A DNA stretch of 64,000 nucleotides from Streptomyces longispororuber (GCF_014656095.1 NZ_BNBT01000020.1:16097-80096), one strand, 5' to 3'. Numbered from the stretch's first letter, positions 15,632 through 26,485 are shown. Notes: a model not told the origin generated them from the letters alone. Numbers and translations are program-made.

Positions 15632-17632
15632 TCACGGCGCCGTCGCCAGGAACTGGGTCGCCGCCAGCTCCCCGTACAGCGGGTCCCCCGCGACCAGTTC
15701 GTCGTGGGTGCCCATGGCCCGTACGCGGCCCGCGTCCATCACCACGATGCGGTCGGCGAGCGTGACCGTCGACAGGCGGTGCGCCACGACCAGGACCGTG
15801 ACGTCGCGGGCCACCTCGGCGACGACGTCGCGCAGCGCGAGCTCGTTCACGGCGTCGAGCTGGGAGGTGGCCTCGTCGAGGAGCAGCAGGCGCGGCCGGC
15901 GCAGCAGCGCGCGGGCGATGGCCACGCGCTGGCGCTCACCGCCGGAGAGCTTGGAGCCGCGGTGGCCGACCACGGTGTCGAGGCCCTCGGGCAGCCGCTC
16001 GACGAGGGTGTCGAGGCGGGCCCGGGCGAGGACGTCGCGCAGGTCGTCCTCGGTGGCGTCCGGGGCGGCGAACACGAGGTTCTCGCGGAGCGTGCCCGCG
16101 AGCACCGGCGCGTCCTGCTCGACGTAGCCGATGGCGGCGCGCAGGTCGGCGAGGGGCCACTCCCGGACGTCCTGGCCGTCGACGAGGACCCGGCCGCCGG
16201 TCGGCTCGTAGAACCGCTCGACGAGTCCGAACACGGTGGTCTTGCCCGCGCCGGACGGGCCGACGAACGCGGTCATGCCGGGGCTCGGGACGGTGAAGCT
16301 CACGCCGTCGTGGACGAGCGGCAGCCCGGGCTGGTAGCGGAAGGTCACGTCCTCGAAGGCCACGGACGCGGGCGCGCGCTCCGCCGCGGGCGCGGGCGGT
16401 GACGGCGCGGCGAGTTCCTCGGTCTCCATCCGCTCGGCCCGCACGATGCGGGCGACGGCGGCGGACCCGACCTGGTACTGGGTGATCGCGTCGACGAGCC
16501 GGCTCACCGGGTCGATCAGGTAGAACAGGAGCATCAGGAACGCCACCAGGGTCGCGACGGAGATCGCGTCGGAGGCGACGCGCGCGCCGCCGACACCGAG
16601 CACCGCGAGGAACGCCACCTGGACGGCGAATCCCATCGAACTCCACGCCACGGCCTGCCACTTGGCCGACTTCACACCGTGCCGCCACGCCTCCTGGGCG
16701 GCGGCCGACACGGCGGCCGTCTCGCGCTGCTCGGCGCCGGATGCCTTCAGCGTACGGAAGGCGCCGAAGGCCCGTTCCAGGGCGGTGGAGATCTCGCCGA
16801 CGGCCTCCTGGGACCGCTCGGTCGCCTTGGAGATCTTCGGCATGACGAAGGCGGTGGCGGCCCCGATGAGCGCGATCACGCCCAGGGTCACGCCGAGCAG
16901 CACCGGGTCCATGTAGGCCATCATCACGATCGTCGCGACGATGGTGAGGGCGCCGGAGAACGCCGACACGACGGCCTGCGTGGTGACCGCCTGGAGCAGC
17001 GTGGTGTCGGAGGTGACGCGCGACATCAGATCGCCCGGCTGGACGCGTTCGAGCTCGCCGACCTTCAGGCGCAGCAGGCGCCGGATGAGCGAGCGCCGGG
17101 AGTCGAGGACGACGGACTGCGCGGTGCGCTCCAGGATGTAGCCGCCGATGGACTCGACGGCGGTGCCGACGACGAGCAGGACGGACAGGACGACGAGGAT
17201 CGAGGTGATCGACTCGTCGTCGGACAGGCGGTTGACGAGCGCCTCGACGGCCACCGGCTGCGCGACGGCCGCGGCCGCGCCGATCAGCGTGAACAGGCCG
17301 CCCAGCGCCACGACGCCGCGGTGCGGCCGCACATGACGGTAGAGGACGCTCCAGGTCTCCCTGGCGGACAGGCGTTCGTCCTTCTTTCCGGCGGCCGACA
17401 GGCGTTCGTCCTTCGCCCGGGCGGCGTACAGGCCTTCGTCCGTCGCCCCGGCGGGCGGGTGCCCGTCCGTCTCCCCCGCGGGCGGGTGCCCGTCCGTTCC
17501 CCCCGCAGGCGGGCGTTCGTCCGTTCCCCCCGCGGGCGGGCGTCCGTCCTCGGCCTCTCCCTGCGCGGGTTCCCCCGTGGTCACGGGTGCGGCCGTGGGT
17601 ATCGGCCGGTCCTTGCCCTGGTGTTCGGTCAC
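15632..17632 (-). CDS. ABC transporter, fused permease-ATPase (type I exporter half-transporter)
   Basis: The 666-residue protein has an unusual N-terminal leader of about 90 residues made of 9-10-residue repeats (DxRPPAGGT, DERLSAxxK). Six transmembrane segments follow (from about residue 105), then an ATPase domain with Walker A GPSGAGKTT, signature LSGGERQRVAIA and Walker B RLLLLDEATSQLD. The layout is that of homodimeric or heterodimeric multidrug/lipid exporters; no partner gene lies next to it, so a homodimer is likely. The GTG at 17632 is the best start before the repeat, though its ribosome site is weak. Substrate unknown. Confidence 0.9.
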   Translation of the reverse strand: MTEHQGKDRPIPTAAPVTTGEPAQGEAEDGRPPAGGTDERPPAGGTDGHPPAGETDGHPPAGATDEGLYAARAKDERLSAAGKKDERLSARETWSVLYRHVRPHRGVVALGGLFTLIGAAAAVAQPVAVEALVNRLSDDESITSILVVLSVLLVVGTAVESIGGYILERTAQSVVLDSRRSLIRRLLRLKVGELERVQPGDLMSRVTSDTTLLQAVTTQAVVSAFSGALTIVATIVMMAYMDPVLLGVTLGVIALIGAATAFVMPKISKATERSQEAVGEISTALERAFGAFRTLKASGAEQRETAAVSAAAQEAWRHGVKSAKWQAVAWSSMGFAVQVAFLAVLGVGGARVASDAISVATLVAFLMLLFYLIDPVSRLVDAITQYQVGSAAVARIVRAERMETEELAAPSPPAPAAERAPASVAFEDVTFRYQPGLPLVHDGVSFTVPSPGMTAFVGPSGAGKTTVFGLVERFYEPTGGRVLVDGQDVREWPLADLRAAIGYVEQDAPVLAGTLRENLVFAAPDATEDDLRDVLARARLDTLVERLPEGLDTVVGHRGSKLSGGERQRVAIARALLRRPRLLLLDEATSQLDAVNELALRDVVAEVARDVTVLVVAHRLSTVTLADRIVVMDAGRVRAMGTHDELVAGDPLYGELAATQFLATAP
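17354..17548. repeat. 27-30-bp tandem repeats encoding the N-terminal tail of the ABC exporter
   Basis: About seven direct repeats built on GGCGGGCGTTCGTCCGT (plus strand) lie inside the coding region. They encode four 9-residue units (DGRPPAGGT type) and three 10-residue units (DERLSAAGKK type). The reading frame is kept through every unit. Confidence 0.7.
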
Positions 17633-17804
17633 GTTCTGCTCAGCCCTGGTCTGCTCGGTCGGTTCTCTCGGCGTGCGGTCGCCCGGCGACGGCCGGGTCC
17701 GGTGTCGGTCACACGTGGCAGGACGCAGCGGAGAGCGCCTCACCTGACACTTCGGGGCGAACTTCCGACCGGTGCGCCGCCCCGGTGGTCGTCCGCGCGC
17801 GGGG

Positions 17805-18725
17805 TCAACCCGTGGGCTCCGCGCGCATGGAGTCCACGGCGGCCCTGGCCGCGGTCACGAAGGCGGCGATCGCCGGGTGGGCGCCGCCGCCCGCGCGGAA
17901 GGCGACCTTCGAGCGGCGGTACAGCGGCAACCTGGTCAGCACCACGCCCGCGGGGCACCCGTCGGTGGCCATCTCCGGTACGAGTCCGGCGCCCTGCCCC
18001 GTGGCGGCCAGGCCGAGCACCGTGCGGAAGTCGTTGACCTGGTGGCGGATGCGGGGCTGGAACCCGGCCGCCTGGCAGGCGCGCACGGCCATCGCGTGCC
18101 CGGTCGTGCCGTCCCGCGCGGTGATCCACGGGGTACCGGCGAAGGGCCCGAGCAGCTCGCCCAGCGATCCACCGCGGCCCGCGGCCCCGGCCGCCGCGGG
18201 GGTGACCAGGTACATGGGCTCCTCAAGAAGAGGCACCTCGTCCACCGTGGTGTCCGGAGTCGCCGGTACGAAGTCGTAGTCGTGGACGAGGGCCACGTCG
18301 AGCTCGCCCGCCCGCAGGCCGTCGGAGACGCGCGCCGAGTCGATCTCCTGGACCATCGGTTCGAGCTTGGGGTGGTGTCGCGTCAGCTCGGCCAGCGCGG
18401 CGGGCACGATGGTGTGGCCGCCGGAGGGGAAGGTCCCGATCCGCAGCGGCCCGCCGATGCCCTCCCGGGCTCCGGCCAGCTCGGCGACCGCGAGTTCGAG
18501 GCGTTCGAGGACGGCGTCGGCGTGCGTCACGAGGGACCGGCCCGCGGGCGTGAGGACCACCCGCCTGCCGCTGCGCTCCAGCAAGGGCACCCCCGCCTCC
18601 CGCTCCAGCACGCCCAACTGCTGGGAGACCGCGGACGCGGTGAAGGTCAGCGCCTCGGCCACGGCGGCGATGGTGCCGCGCCGGTGGAGTTCGCGCAGCA
18701 GGTGGAGACGGCGTACATCGAGCAT
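17805..18725 (-). CDS. LysR family transcriptional regulator
   Basis: The 306-residue protein opens MLDVRRLHLLRELHRRGTIAAVAEALTFTASAVSQQLGVLE; the helix-turn-helix TIAAVAEALTFTASAVSQQL spans about residues 18-37. The remainder is a periplasmic-binding-protein-like effector domain (IGTFPSGGHTIVPAAL, GAGLVPEMA). It is divergent from the DapA-like gene with 71 bases between the start codons, the usual arrangement for LysR and target, so it probably regulates that gene and perhaps the amino-acid permease. Inducer unknown. Confidence 0.9.
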   Translation of the reverse strand: MLDVRRLHLLRELHRRGTIAAVAEALTFTASAVSQQLGVLEREAGVPLLERSGRRVVLTPAGRSLVTHADAVLERLELAVAELAGAREGIGGPLRIGTFPSGGHTIVPAALAELTRHHPKLEPMVQEIDSARVSDGLRAGELDVALVHDYDFVPATPDTTVDEVPLLEEPMYLVTPAAAGAAGRGGSLGELLGPFAGTPWITARDGTTGHAMAVRACQAAGFQPRIRHQVNDFRTVLGLAATGQGAGLVPEMATDGCPAGVVLTRLPLYRRSKVAFRAGGGAHPAIAAFVTAARAAVDSMRAEPTG

Positions 18726-18796
18726 CAGTTCAGCTTACGTGTGGGGGTAGAAATCAGAAATGGATCTACAGGGTGTGGTGGGCCAGGGTGGACGGC

Positions 18797-19708
18797 ATGA
18801 AGCCCGAACCTGAGTTCACCGGTCTGTACGTCCCCCTGGTCACTCCGTTCACGGACGATCTGCGCCTGGACCCCGACGCGCTGGCCCGCCTCGCCGACGA
18901 GGCGCTGGCGGCCGGGGCCTCCGGTCTGGTCGCCCTCGGCACCACCGCGGAGGCCGCCACGCTGACCCCGGAGGAGCAGCGGACCGTGGTGCGCGTGTGC
19001 GCGGCGGTCTGCCGGGAGCACGGCGCCCCGCTGGTCGTCGGGGTCGGCACCGCCGACACCGCCGCCGCCCTCGCGTCGCTGCGCGCCCTGGCGGACACCG
19101 GTGGCGTCGCCGCGGCACTGGTCCCGGCGCCGCCCTACGTCCGGCCCGGCGAGGCGGGCACCGTGGCGCACTTCACGGCGCTGGCCGAGGGCGGTGGCGT
19201 ACCGCTGATCGTGTACGACATCCCGTACCGCACCGGGCAGGCGCTCGGCCCGGGCACGGTCGCCGCGCTCGGCCGCCTGCCGGGGGTCGTGGGGACGAAG
19301 CACGCGACGGGTGCGCTCGACGCGGCCACGATGGAGCTGCTGGACTGCGCCCCGCCCGGCTTCGCCGTCCTCGGCGGTGACGACGCCGTCATCTCCCCGC
19401 TCCTCGCGGCGGGCGCCCACGGCGGGATCATCGCGTCCGCCAACCTCCGCACCGCCGACCACGCCGAGCTGATCGCGTTGTGGCGGCACGGCTCGGGCAC
19501 CTCCGCGCGCCCGCTGGGGGCCGAGCTGGCCCGGTTGTCCGCCGCCCTGTTCGCCGAGCCCAACCCGACGGTCATCAAGGGCGTGCTGCACGCACAGCGG
19601 CGCATCCCCAGCCCCGCCGTGCGGCTGCCGCTCCTGGCGGCCTCCGCCGACGCGGTGCGCCGCGCCGCCCTCCTCGCCACCGTACCCGTGCTCGCGGTGC
19701 AGCGGTGA
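18797..19708 (+). CDS. Dihydrodipicolinate synthase family (DapA-like) aldolase
   Basis: The 303-residue class I aldolase has the family features: GLYVPLVTPFTDD at the N-terminus, GTTAEAATLTPEEQ (the pyruvate-binding GTTGE loop, here GTTAE), IVYDIPYRTG with the catalytic tyrosine, and the Schiff-base lysine in VGTKHATG. ATG 18797 follows AGGG; the GTG at 18773 would add eight residues. The GTTGE change to GTTAE, the setting beside a LysR regulator and an amino-acid permease, and absence of other lysine genes argue for a catabolic or specialised 2-oxoacid aldolase rather than the lysine-pathway enzyme (inference). Confidence 0.87.
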   Translation: MKPEPEFTGLYVPLVTPFTDDLRLDPDALARLADEALAAGASGLVALGTTAEAATLTPEEQRTVVRVCAAVCREHGAPLVVGVGTADTAAALASLRALADTGGVAAALVPAPPYVRPGEAGTVAHFTALAEGGGVPLIVYDIPYRTGQALGPGTVAALGRLPGVVGTKHATGALDAATMELLDCAPPGFAVLGGDDAVISPLLAAGAHGGIIASANLRTADHAELIALWRHGSGTSARPLGAELARLSAALFAEPNPTVIKGVLHAQRRIPSPAVRLPLLAASADAVRRAALLATVPVLAVQR

Positions 19709-19718
19709 CCGCGCGGGC

Positions 19719-20999
<1,281 letters not shown>

Positions 21000-21137
21000 C
21001 AGCTCACCCCTTGGCGGCACGGCGACGCCTCTCGCCGTGTCCCGCCCTGCCTCGACGGCCTCACGACGGCCCGCGACCGCCTCCGACGTCGCCAGACGAT
21101 ACGCGCTCACGCCCTCCCGGTGCCGCCCGGGACCCGG

Positions 21138-22934
21138 TCAGCTCAGGCGTGGCCGCAGCTCCCCGACGCGCAGCAGCCGGGCGAGGAGGAGGTAGCCGAG
21201 GGCCATCGCGGCGGCGCCCGCGGCGAGCGCGAGGGCGGTCCGCGCGGTGCCCGCGGCGGTGTCGTCCGCCAGGGCCCGCGCCACCGCCCAGGCCAGCGCC
21301 CCGGCGGGTGCCGCGGCGAGGGCGAGCTTGCCGTAGGTGCGCAGCAGCCGGGTGCCGTCCATGCGGCCGCCGAGCCGCCTGCGCAGCAGACACGCCGTCA
21401 GCAGCAGTCCCACCGCGTACGAGAGGGTGTACGCGCCCGCCATGCCGACGACCGCCCAGCGGGCCGGGAGCAGGTGGTGGCAGGCGGTGGCCAGGGCGAT
21501 GTTGACGGCGGCGATCCACGCGGCCGTCCAGAACGGGGTGCGGGTGTCCTCGAAGGCGTAGAAGCCGCGCAGCAGCACGTACTGGGCGGAGAACGGGACG
21601 AGGCCGAGGCCGAAGGCCTGGAGCATCTGGCCGAGCGGCTGCGCGGAGGCGGCGTCGGCGGCGCCGTGCCCGAACAGCAGCGTCGCGGTCTGCGGGCCGA
21701 GGGCGAGGAAGAAGAACCCGGCGGGCACGAGGACGGCGCCGGTCGTGCGCAGCGCCCGGGACAGCTCCCCGCGCAGGTCGTCCGTGCGGCCCTGCGCCGC
21801 CGCCGTGCTCAGGCGCGGCAGCAGCGCGGTGACCAGCGACACGGTCACGATGGACTGCGGCAGCAGCCAGATGGTCTGCGCGTACGAGTACGCCGTGTGG
21901 CCCGCGCCCGCCGTGGGCAGTCGCTGATCGGCGGCGTTGGCGTAGTTCGTGACGACGGTCAGGGCGACCTGGTTGACGAGGACGAACAGCAGCGTCCAGC
22001 GGGCCGCCCGGACGCTCTCGCGCAGCCCCGACCCGCGCCAGTCGAAGCGTGGCCGGAAGCGGAAGCCCGCCGCGCGGACGTACGGGACCAGGGCGAGGGC
22101 CTGGAGGGCGATGCCGCAGGTGGTGCCGAGCCCCAGGAGCCGCACCTGGGCCGCCGAGACGTCTCCCACGGTGTCGGGGGCGGTCATCAGGCCGAGGTAG
22201 GCGGCGAACATCCCGATGAGGACGAGGTTGTTGAGGACCGGCGTCCACATCATGGCACCGAACCGCTCGCGGGCGTTGAGGACCTGCCCCAGCATGCCGA
22301 ACATGCCGTAGAAGAAGATCTGCGGCAGCAGGAAGCGCGCGAAGACGACGGTGAGCTCGAACGCCTCGTAGTTGTCCGGGGTGTCGCGCATGTAGAGGCC
22401 GACGATCTCCGGTGCCGCCCACACGGCGAGCACCGTCCCCGCGGCGAGCAGGCACAGCACGAGGGTGACCAGCCGCTGCTCGTAGGCCCGGCCGCCGTCG
22501 GGGTGCGTGGTCCGGGCGCGGACGAGCTGCGGCACGAGCACGGCGTTGAGCGCGCCGCCGATGAGCAGGGTGTACAGGCCGGTGGGCACGGTGTTGGCCG
22601 TGTTGTACGTACTGGCCAGCAGGCCGGTGCCGAGCGCCGCGCCCTGGAGGACCTGGCGGATCAGGCCGGTCGCCCGGGACACCAGGGTGCCCCCGGCCAT
22701 CAGGAGCGAGGAGCGGGCGAGGCCGCCCTTCGCCCCCGAGCCGCCGGCGCCCCCGGCTCTCCCGGTGCGCCCGGCTCTGTGGGCTCCGCGGGCCGTTGTG
22801 GCCGCGTCGGCTCCCCCGGGGCGCGCGTGTCCCTGCGACGTCCCGGCCCCGCGGGATGTCCTGGCCTTCCTGGTCCCCTTGGGCGCCGCGTGCCTGCCGC
22901 GCTTGCCCCGCGTGGTGTTGATCCCCTCCGTCAT
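21138..22934 (-). CDS. MurJ/MviN-like lipid flippase paralogue
   Basis: The 598-residue polytopic protein has a basic Gly/Ala-rich cytoplasmic head of 70 residues, then about 14 hydrophobic segments starting SSLLMAGGTLVSRATGLIRQ, the characteristic MurJ opening (SRxxGxxR). Later segments include ALNAVLVPQLVR, FYGMFGMLGQVLNARERFGAMMWTPVLNN and LLRGFYAFEDTRTPF, all conserved in MurJ (lipid II flippase of the MOP superfamily). Streptomycetes carry several paralogues; this one is not beside the usual trxB/parAB genes and lacks the large C-terminal kinase-like extension of mycobacterial MviN, so it may serve a specialised polymer or sporulation role (inference). Confidence 0.88.
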   Translation of the reverse strand: MTEGINTTRGKRGRHAAPKGTRKARTSRGAGTSQGHARPGGADAATTARGAHRAGRTGRAGGAGGSGAKGGLARSSLLMAGGTLVSRATGLIRQVLQGAALGTGLLASTYNTANTVPTGLYTLLIGGALNAVLVPQLVRARTTHPDGGRAYEQRLVTLVLCLLAAGTVLAVWAAPEIVGLYMRDTPDNYEAFELTVVFARFLLPQIFFYGMFGMLGQVLNARERFGAMMWTPVLNNLVLIGMFAAYLGLMTAPDTVGDVSAAQVRLLGLGTTCGIALQALALVPYVRAAGFRFRPRFDWRGSGLRESVRAARWTLLFVLVNQVALTVVTNYANAADQRLPTAGAGHTAYSYAQTIWLLPQSIVTVSLVTALLPRLSTAAAQGRTDDLRGELSRALRTTGAVLVPAGFFFLALGPQTATLLFGHGAADAASAQPLGQMLQAFGLGLVPFSAQYVLLRGFYAFEDTRTPFWTAAWIAAVNIALATACHHLLPARWAVVGMAGAYTLSYAVGLLLTACLLRRRLGGRMDGTRLLRTYGKLALAAAPAGALAWAVARALADDTAAGTARTALALAAGAAAMALGYLLLARLLRVGELRPRLS

Positions 22935-23051
22935 CTCGTCAACCTACCCGGCGCCGGTCAACGGAGGCGCGCCTGGAAGGTGGTGACACCGGTCTCGCCC
23001 ACGCGGCCGCCGGCCGTCCCCGAGGGGAGCGGCCGACGGCCGGTCCCCTGC

Positions 23052-23366
23052 TTACTGCTGGGGGATCTCGCCGTGGGTGCTCAGCGCCTCCAGGGTCGCG
23101 GGCAGGGTCTGGGTGACCCGCTCGGCGACGTCGTCCGTGCTGGTGCCGAGGAGCGCGGCGACGCGGCCGACGGTGTCACCCAGGGCCTTGCCGACCTCGT
23201 CGGCGGTCAGCGGCTGGTTCTCGCCCGAGCCGAGCCAGGAGTCGACCTTGTCACCGAGGCCGGCCTGACGCAGCTCCTCTATCGCGGCAGTGGCGGTGCT
23301 GCCGTCGTAGAGAGTCGCGATGATGAACTGCTCGAGGGGCGTCGCCGGCGTGTCGATGGCAGCCAT
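23052..23366 (-). CDS. YidB family protein (DUF937)
   Basis: A 104-residue acidic helical protein. The core GLGDKVDSWLGSGENQPLTADEVGKALG is the hallmark of YidB/DUF937 proteins (GLGxxVxSWxGxGxNxxxxxxxlxxxlG). ATG 23366 follows GGGAG; an in-frame upstream ATG lacks a ribosome site. Role in the family is unknown; some members are abundant stress-associated proteins. Confidence 0.85.
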   Translation of the reverse strand: MAAIDTPATPLEQFIIATLYDGSTATAAIEELRQAGLGDKVDSWLGSGENQPLTADEVGKALGDTVGRVAALLGTSTDDVAERVTQTLPATLEALSTHGEIPQQ

Positions 23367-23691
23367 GTTTCTCCCATGTGTAGCAATCACGTGTGTCATC
23401 GGTTCCGAGGCGCGGCGGGCGGCGGGGCCTGGCGTCGCCAGGCGTGTCCGCGCCGCGGCGCCTCCGTGAGACCAGACGTGGGTGTGGTGCCGGAGGGTTG
23501 CCCGCTGCCGCCAAGTTGATGTGAACAGTGGGTGAAGGCAGGTGAGTTGGCCGTTCACCTGCGCCTTCATGGCTCAACTCGGCGGGTGTCAGGCGACGTT
23601 CCCCTCAGTCGACATGAGGCGGCGTGCAACTCGGTTGTCGAGTGGTGGTGTTCGGCTCGACCGGCATTAGGCGCGGCGTTCGGCTCGGGCG
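23367..23691. other. Gene-free region upstream of the YidB-like gene
   Basis: This 325-base gap has relatively low G+C at 23500-23680 and no credible coding frame. It should contain the yidB-type promoter. No palindrome stood out. Confidence 0.45.
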
Positions 23692-24351
23692 TCAGGCGCG
23701 GAACTCCTCGGTGCGCTCCGGGCTCGCGGCCGCCAGTGCCTTGGTGACCTCGGCGACGCCCGCCCGCAGGCCGTAGACGGGCGTGCCGGGCTGCTGGCGC
23801 CAGGACTCGTCGACGGAGCCCGCGTCGACGGTGTCGAAGCCGAGTTCGTCGATCAGGTCGCGGACGACGCGCTTGGCCGCCGCGTCGTCCCCGGCGACGG
23901 GCAGCGCCATGCGGCCGGGGTCGCCCGCGGGCAGCGGCTTGTCGAGGATGTCCTGGGCGTAGGTGCCGTTGAACGCCTTCACGACGGGGTGCCCGAGGTG
24001 CTGCTGGGTCCAGCGGCTCTCGGTGAGGCCGTTCTCGATGGCCTCGATCCTGCCGTCGCGCTGCTTCGGGTAGTAGTTGCCGGTGTCGATGACGGCGAAC
24101 CCGTCGGCGGCCTCGTCGAACAGGCCCGCCGGCAGGTCCGGGACGTTCTTGAGCGGGATCGTCACGACGACGACCTGGGCGCCGCGGGCCGCCTCGGCGA
24201 CCGTGACGGGGGTGGCGCCGGTCTCCTCGGCGAGGGCGGTCAGCGTCTGCGGGCCGCGCGAGTTCGCCACGGACACGTCGTGGCCGAGGGCGGTCAGGCG
24301 GCGGGTGAGGTTGCCGCCGATGTGGCCCGCGCCGATGATGCCGATCTTCAT
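23692..24351 (-). CDS. NAD(P)-binding reductase of the F420-dependent NADP oxidoreductase type
   Basis: The 219-residue protein starts MKIGIIGAGHIGGNLTRRLTALGHDV, a dinucleotide-binding Rossmann motif, followed by VANSRGPQTL, typical of NADPH:F420 oxidoreductase-like proteins and related NAD-binding proteins (NAD_binding 10/F420 group). VVKAFNGTYAQDIL and a final Ala/Glu tail fit. ATG 24351 follows GAGGA. It is divergent from a PfpI-like gene with 245 bases between them. Cofactor partner (F420 or another acceptor) is not determined. Confidence 0.85.
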   Translation of the reverse strand: MKIGIIGAGHIGGNLTRRLTALGHDVSVANSRGPQTLTALAEETGATPVTVAEAARGAQVVVVTIPLKNVPDLPAGLFDEAADGFAVIDTGNYYPKQRDGRIEAIENGLTESRWTQQHLGHPVVKAFNGTYAQDILDKPLPAGDPGRMALPVAGDDAAAKRVVRDLIDELGFDTVDAGSVDESWRQQPGTPVYGLRAGVAEVTKALAAASPERTEEFRA

Positions 24352-24596
24352 GGAGTCCTCCGCAGCCGGGTGCGCCGGGACCGGGTGCCGTCGGCGCATG
24401 TGTGTCTGCAACTGCCGGGGCGGCGCGTCTATTTCCCATCCGACTTGCCGTGATCTCGCTTCTGGCCTGGTGCGACACGCCGCAGCGGCGGACGGACGCC
24501 CGGTGCTGCGTATTCCCGTCGGGCCATCGGATGTCCGATGGCTGCCACGTGTTTCCCTATTGGTTTCCTATGGCGGGTGCGGCCTACGGTCACGGC

Positions 24597-25292
24597 ATGT
24601 CGAAGATTCTTTTCGTGATGACCGGCGCCGCGCACTGGACTCTCGCCGACGGAACGCTCCACCCCACCGGGTTCTGGGCGGAGGAGGCGGTCGTACCGTA
24701 CGCGGCGCTGAAGGAGGCGGGCCACGAGGTCGTGGTCGCCACGCCGGGGGGCGTCGTACCGCCCGTGGACCGAGGCAGCCTGGCGCCGGAGGCCAACGGC
24801 GGGCAGGAGGGGGCCGACGGTGTCGCGGCCGCGCTCGCCGCCTTCCACGAGCTCGCGGCCCCCGTCCGGCTGGAGGACGTCGACCTGGACGACTACGCCG
24901 CCGTGTTCTGCCCCGGCGGCCACGGCCCGATGGAGGACCTGGCCGTCGACGCCGTCTCCGGGGCGCTGCTGGCCCGCGCCCTGGAGTCGGGCAAGCCCCT
25001 CGCGACCGTGTGCCACGCCACGGCCGCGCTGCTCGCCGCCACGGCGGCGGACGGCACCAACGCCTTCGCGGGCTACCGCCTCACCGGCTTCACCAACGCC
25101 GAGGAGACCGGGGCCGGGCTCGCGGACAAGGCCCCGTGGCTCCTCCAGGACCGCCTGGTCGCGGCGGGCGCCGCCTTCGAGGAGGGCGAGCCGTGGGCCC
25201 CGCACGTGGTCGTGGACCGGAACCTGATCACGGGCCAGAACCCGGCGTCCTCCGGGCCGGTGGCGGCGGAGCTCGTACGACGGCTCGCGTGA
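24597..25292 (+). CDS. Type 1 glutamine amidotransferase-like protein, Hsp31/PfpI class
   Basis: The 231-residue protein has a DJ-1/PfpI fold with the nucleophile elbow ATVCHATAAL (Cys139-His140), a conserved GFWAEE acidic residue near 29-30, and PGGHGPMED. This layout matches the Hsp31/HchA-like and type 1 glutamine amidotransferase-domain proteins that act as glyoxalase III, chaperone or deglycase-like enzymes. ATG 24597 has no clear ribosome site, so initiation may be leaderless; an upstream ATG at 24570 is no better. It is divergent from the F420/NADP-type reductase. Confidence 0.85.
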   Translation: MSKILFVMTGAAHWTLADGTLHPTGFWAEEAVVPYAALKEAGHEVVVATPGGVVPPVDRGSLAPEANGGQEGADGVAAALAAFHELAAPVRLEDVDLDDYAAVFCPGGHGPMEDLAVDAVSGALLARALESGKPLATVCHATAALLAATAADGTNAFAGYRLTGFTNAEETGAGLADKAPWLLQDRLVAAGAAFEEGEPWAPHVVVDRNLITGQNPASSGPVAAELVRRLA

Positions 25293-25300
25293 CGCACAGC

Positions 25301-25390
25301 CCGGTGGCGGCGCCCACGGCCCTCCTCCCTCCCGGGTGGCGGCGCCACGGCCCTCCCCCCTCCCGGGTGGCGGCGCCCACGGCCCCGCCG
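25301..25390. repeat. 31-32-bp tandem repeat, three copies
   Basis: GGTGGCGGCGCC(C)ACGGCCC followed by CTCCTCCCTCCCG recurs with GGTGGCGG at 25303, 25335 and 25366, directly after the PfpI-like stop. The rest of the gene-free gap 25293-25612 holds the inverted repeat at 25541-25563. Confidence 0.6.
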
Positions 25391-25540
25391 CGCCGTGTCG
25401 GGCCGTGCCCGGTCGTCCCGTGCCCTGTCCTGTCCGACGTGACGCCCCGTCCCACCAGGGCGTACGAGGTGGCGGCGGACGCTGCCGGGGCGGGGCCGCG
25501 TCGCCCCGGGCGCCGTCCAGCGCATAGGTTCGGTGGCACA

Positions 25541-25563
25541 CACCTGGTGGCATCCACCAGGTG
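25541..25563. promoter_or_regulatory. Perfect inverted repeat upstream of the aldo/keto reductase
   Basis: CACCTGGTGG-CAT-CCACCAGGTG is an exact 10-bp dyad with a 3-base spacer, 50-72 bases before the ATG at 25613. This position fits a promoter operator. CACCTGGTGG is itself nearly palindromic. The cognate regulator is not adjacent. Confidence 0.7.
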
Positions 25564-25612
25564 TCATCCGTGTGTCACCCGTACGCAGTGAACGTCGTGA
25601 AAGGACCGCTCC

Positions 25613-26485
25613 ATGAGCACCCCGAACACCTCGCGCCCCGCCGACGCCTCGGGCTCGTTCGCCCTCGGCGGCGACCTGCCCGTCAACCGCCTCGGGTACG
25701 GCGCCATGCAGCTCACCGGGCCCGGCGTCTGGGGCGAGCCGAAGGACCGGGACGAGGCCCTGCGGGTCCTGCGCCGCGCCGTCGAACTCGGCGTGACGTT
25801 CATCGACACCGCCGACTCCTACGGCCCCTTCGTCAACGAGGTCCTCATCAAGGAGGCACTGCACCCGTACGCCGACGACCTGGTCATCGCGACCAAGGCC
25901 GGGCTGACCCGCTCGGGCCCGGACGACTGGCGCGCGGTGGGCCGGCCCGAGTACCTGCGCCAGCAGGCCGAGTTGAGCCTGCGGCACCTCGGTGTGGAGC
26001 GCATCGACCTGTTCCAGCTCCACCGCATCGACGCGCAGGTGCCGCTCGCCGATCAGCTCGGCGAGCTCGTGCTGCTCCAGAAGGAGGGCAAGATCCGGCA
26101 CATAGGCCTGTCCGAGGTGACGGTCGAGCAGCTCGAGCAGGCCCGCGAGATCGCCGACATCGTCTCCGTGCAGAACAAGTACAACCTGGCCGACCGCTCC
26201 GCCGAGGACGTCCTGGAGTACGCCGAGCGCGAGAACATCGCGTTCATCCCGTGGTACCCGATGGCCACCGGCGAACTCGCCCGCCCGGGCGGCCCGCTCG
26301 ACGCCGCCGCCAAGGAGCACGGCGCGACCGCGTCGCAGCTCGCGCTCGCCTGGCTGCTGCGCCGCTCGCCGGTGATGCTGCCCATCCCGGGGACCTCCCG
26401 CGTGGCGCACCTGGAGCAGAACACGGCGGCCGCCGGGATCACACTGACGGACGCCCAGTTCGAGGCGCTGGCGGCCGCGGTCTGA
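25613..26485 (+). CDS. Aldo/keto reductase
   Basis: The 290-residue TIM-barrel protein shows the full AKR tetrad: Asp65 and Tyr70 in [10 protein letters not shown], Lys95 in IATKAG and His137 in LFQLHRID. C-terminal cofactor-binding residues follow in [14 protein letters not shown]. It should reduce carbonyls with NADPH in the cytoplasm. AAAGGAC precedes ATG 25613. A perfect inverted repeat lies in the promoter region, suggesting induction by an unlinked regulator. Its 3' end converges on an MFS gene with a shared terminator. Confidence 0.92.
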   Translation: MSTPNTSRPADASGSFALGGDLPVNRLGYGAMQLTGPGVWGEPKDRDEALRVLRRAVELGVTFIDTADSYGPFVNEVLIKEALHPYADDLVIATKAGLTRSGPDDWRAVGRPEYLRQQAELSLRHLGVERIDLFQLHRIDAQVPLADQLGELVLLQKEGKIRHIGLSEVTVEQLEQAREIADIVSVQNKYNLADRSAEDVLEYAERENIAFIPWYPMATGELARPGGPLDAAAKEHGATASQLALAWLLRRSPVMLPIPGTSRVAHLEQNTAAAGITLTDAQFEALAAAV

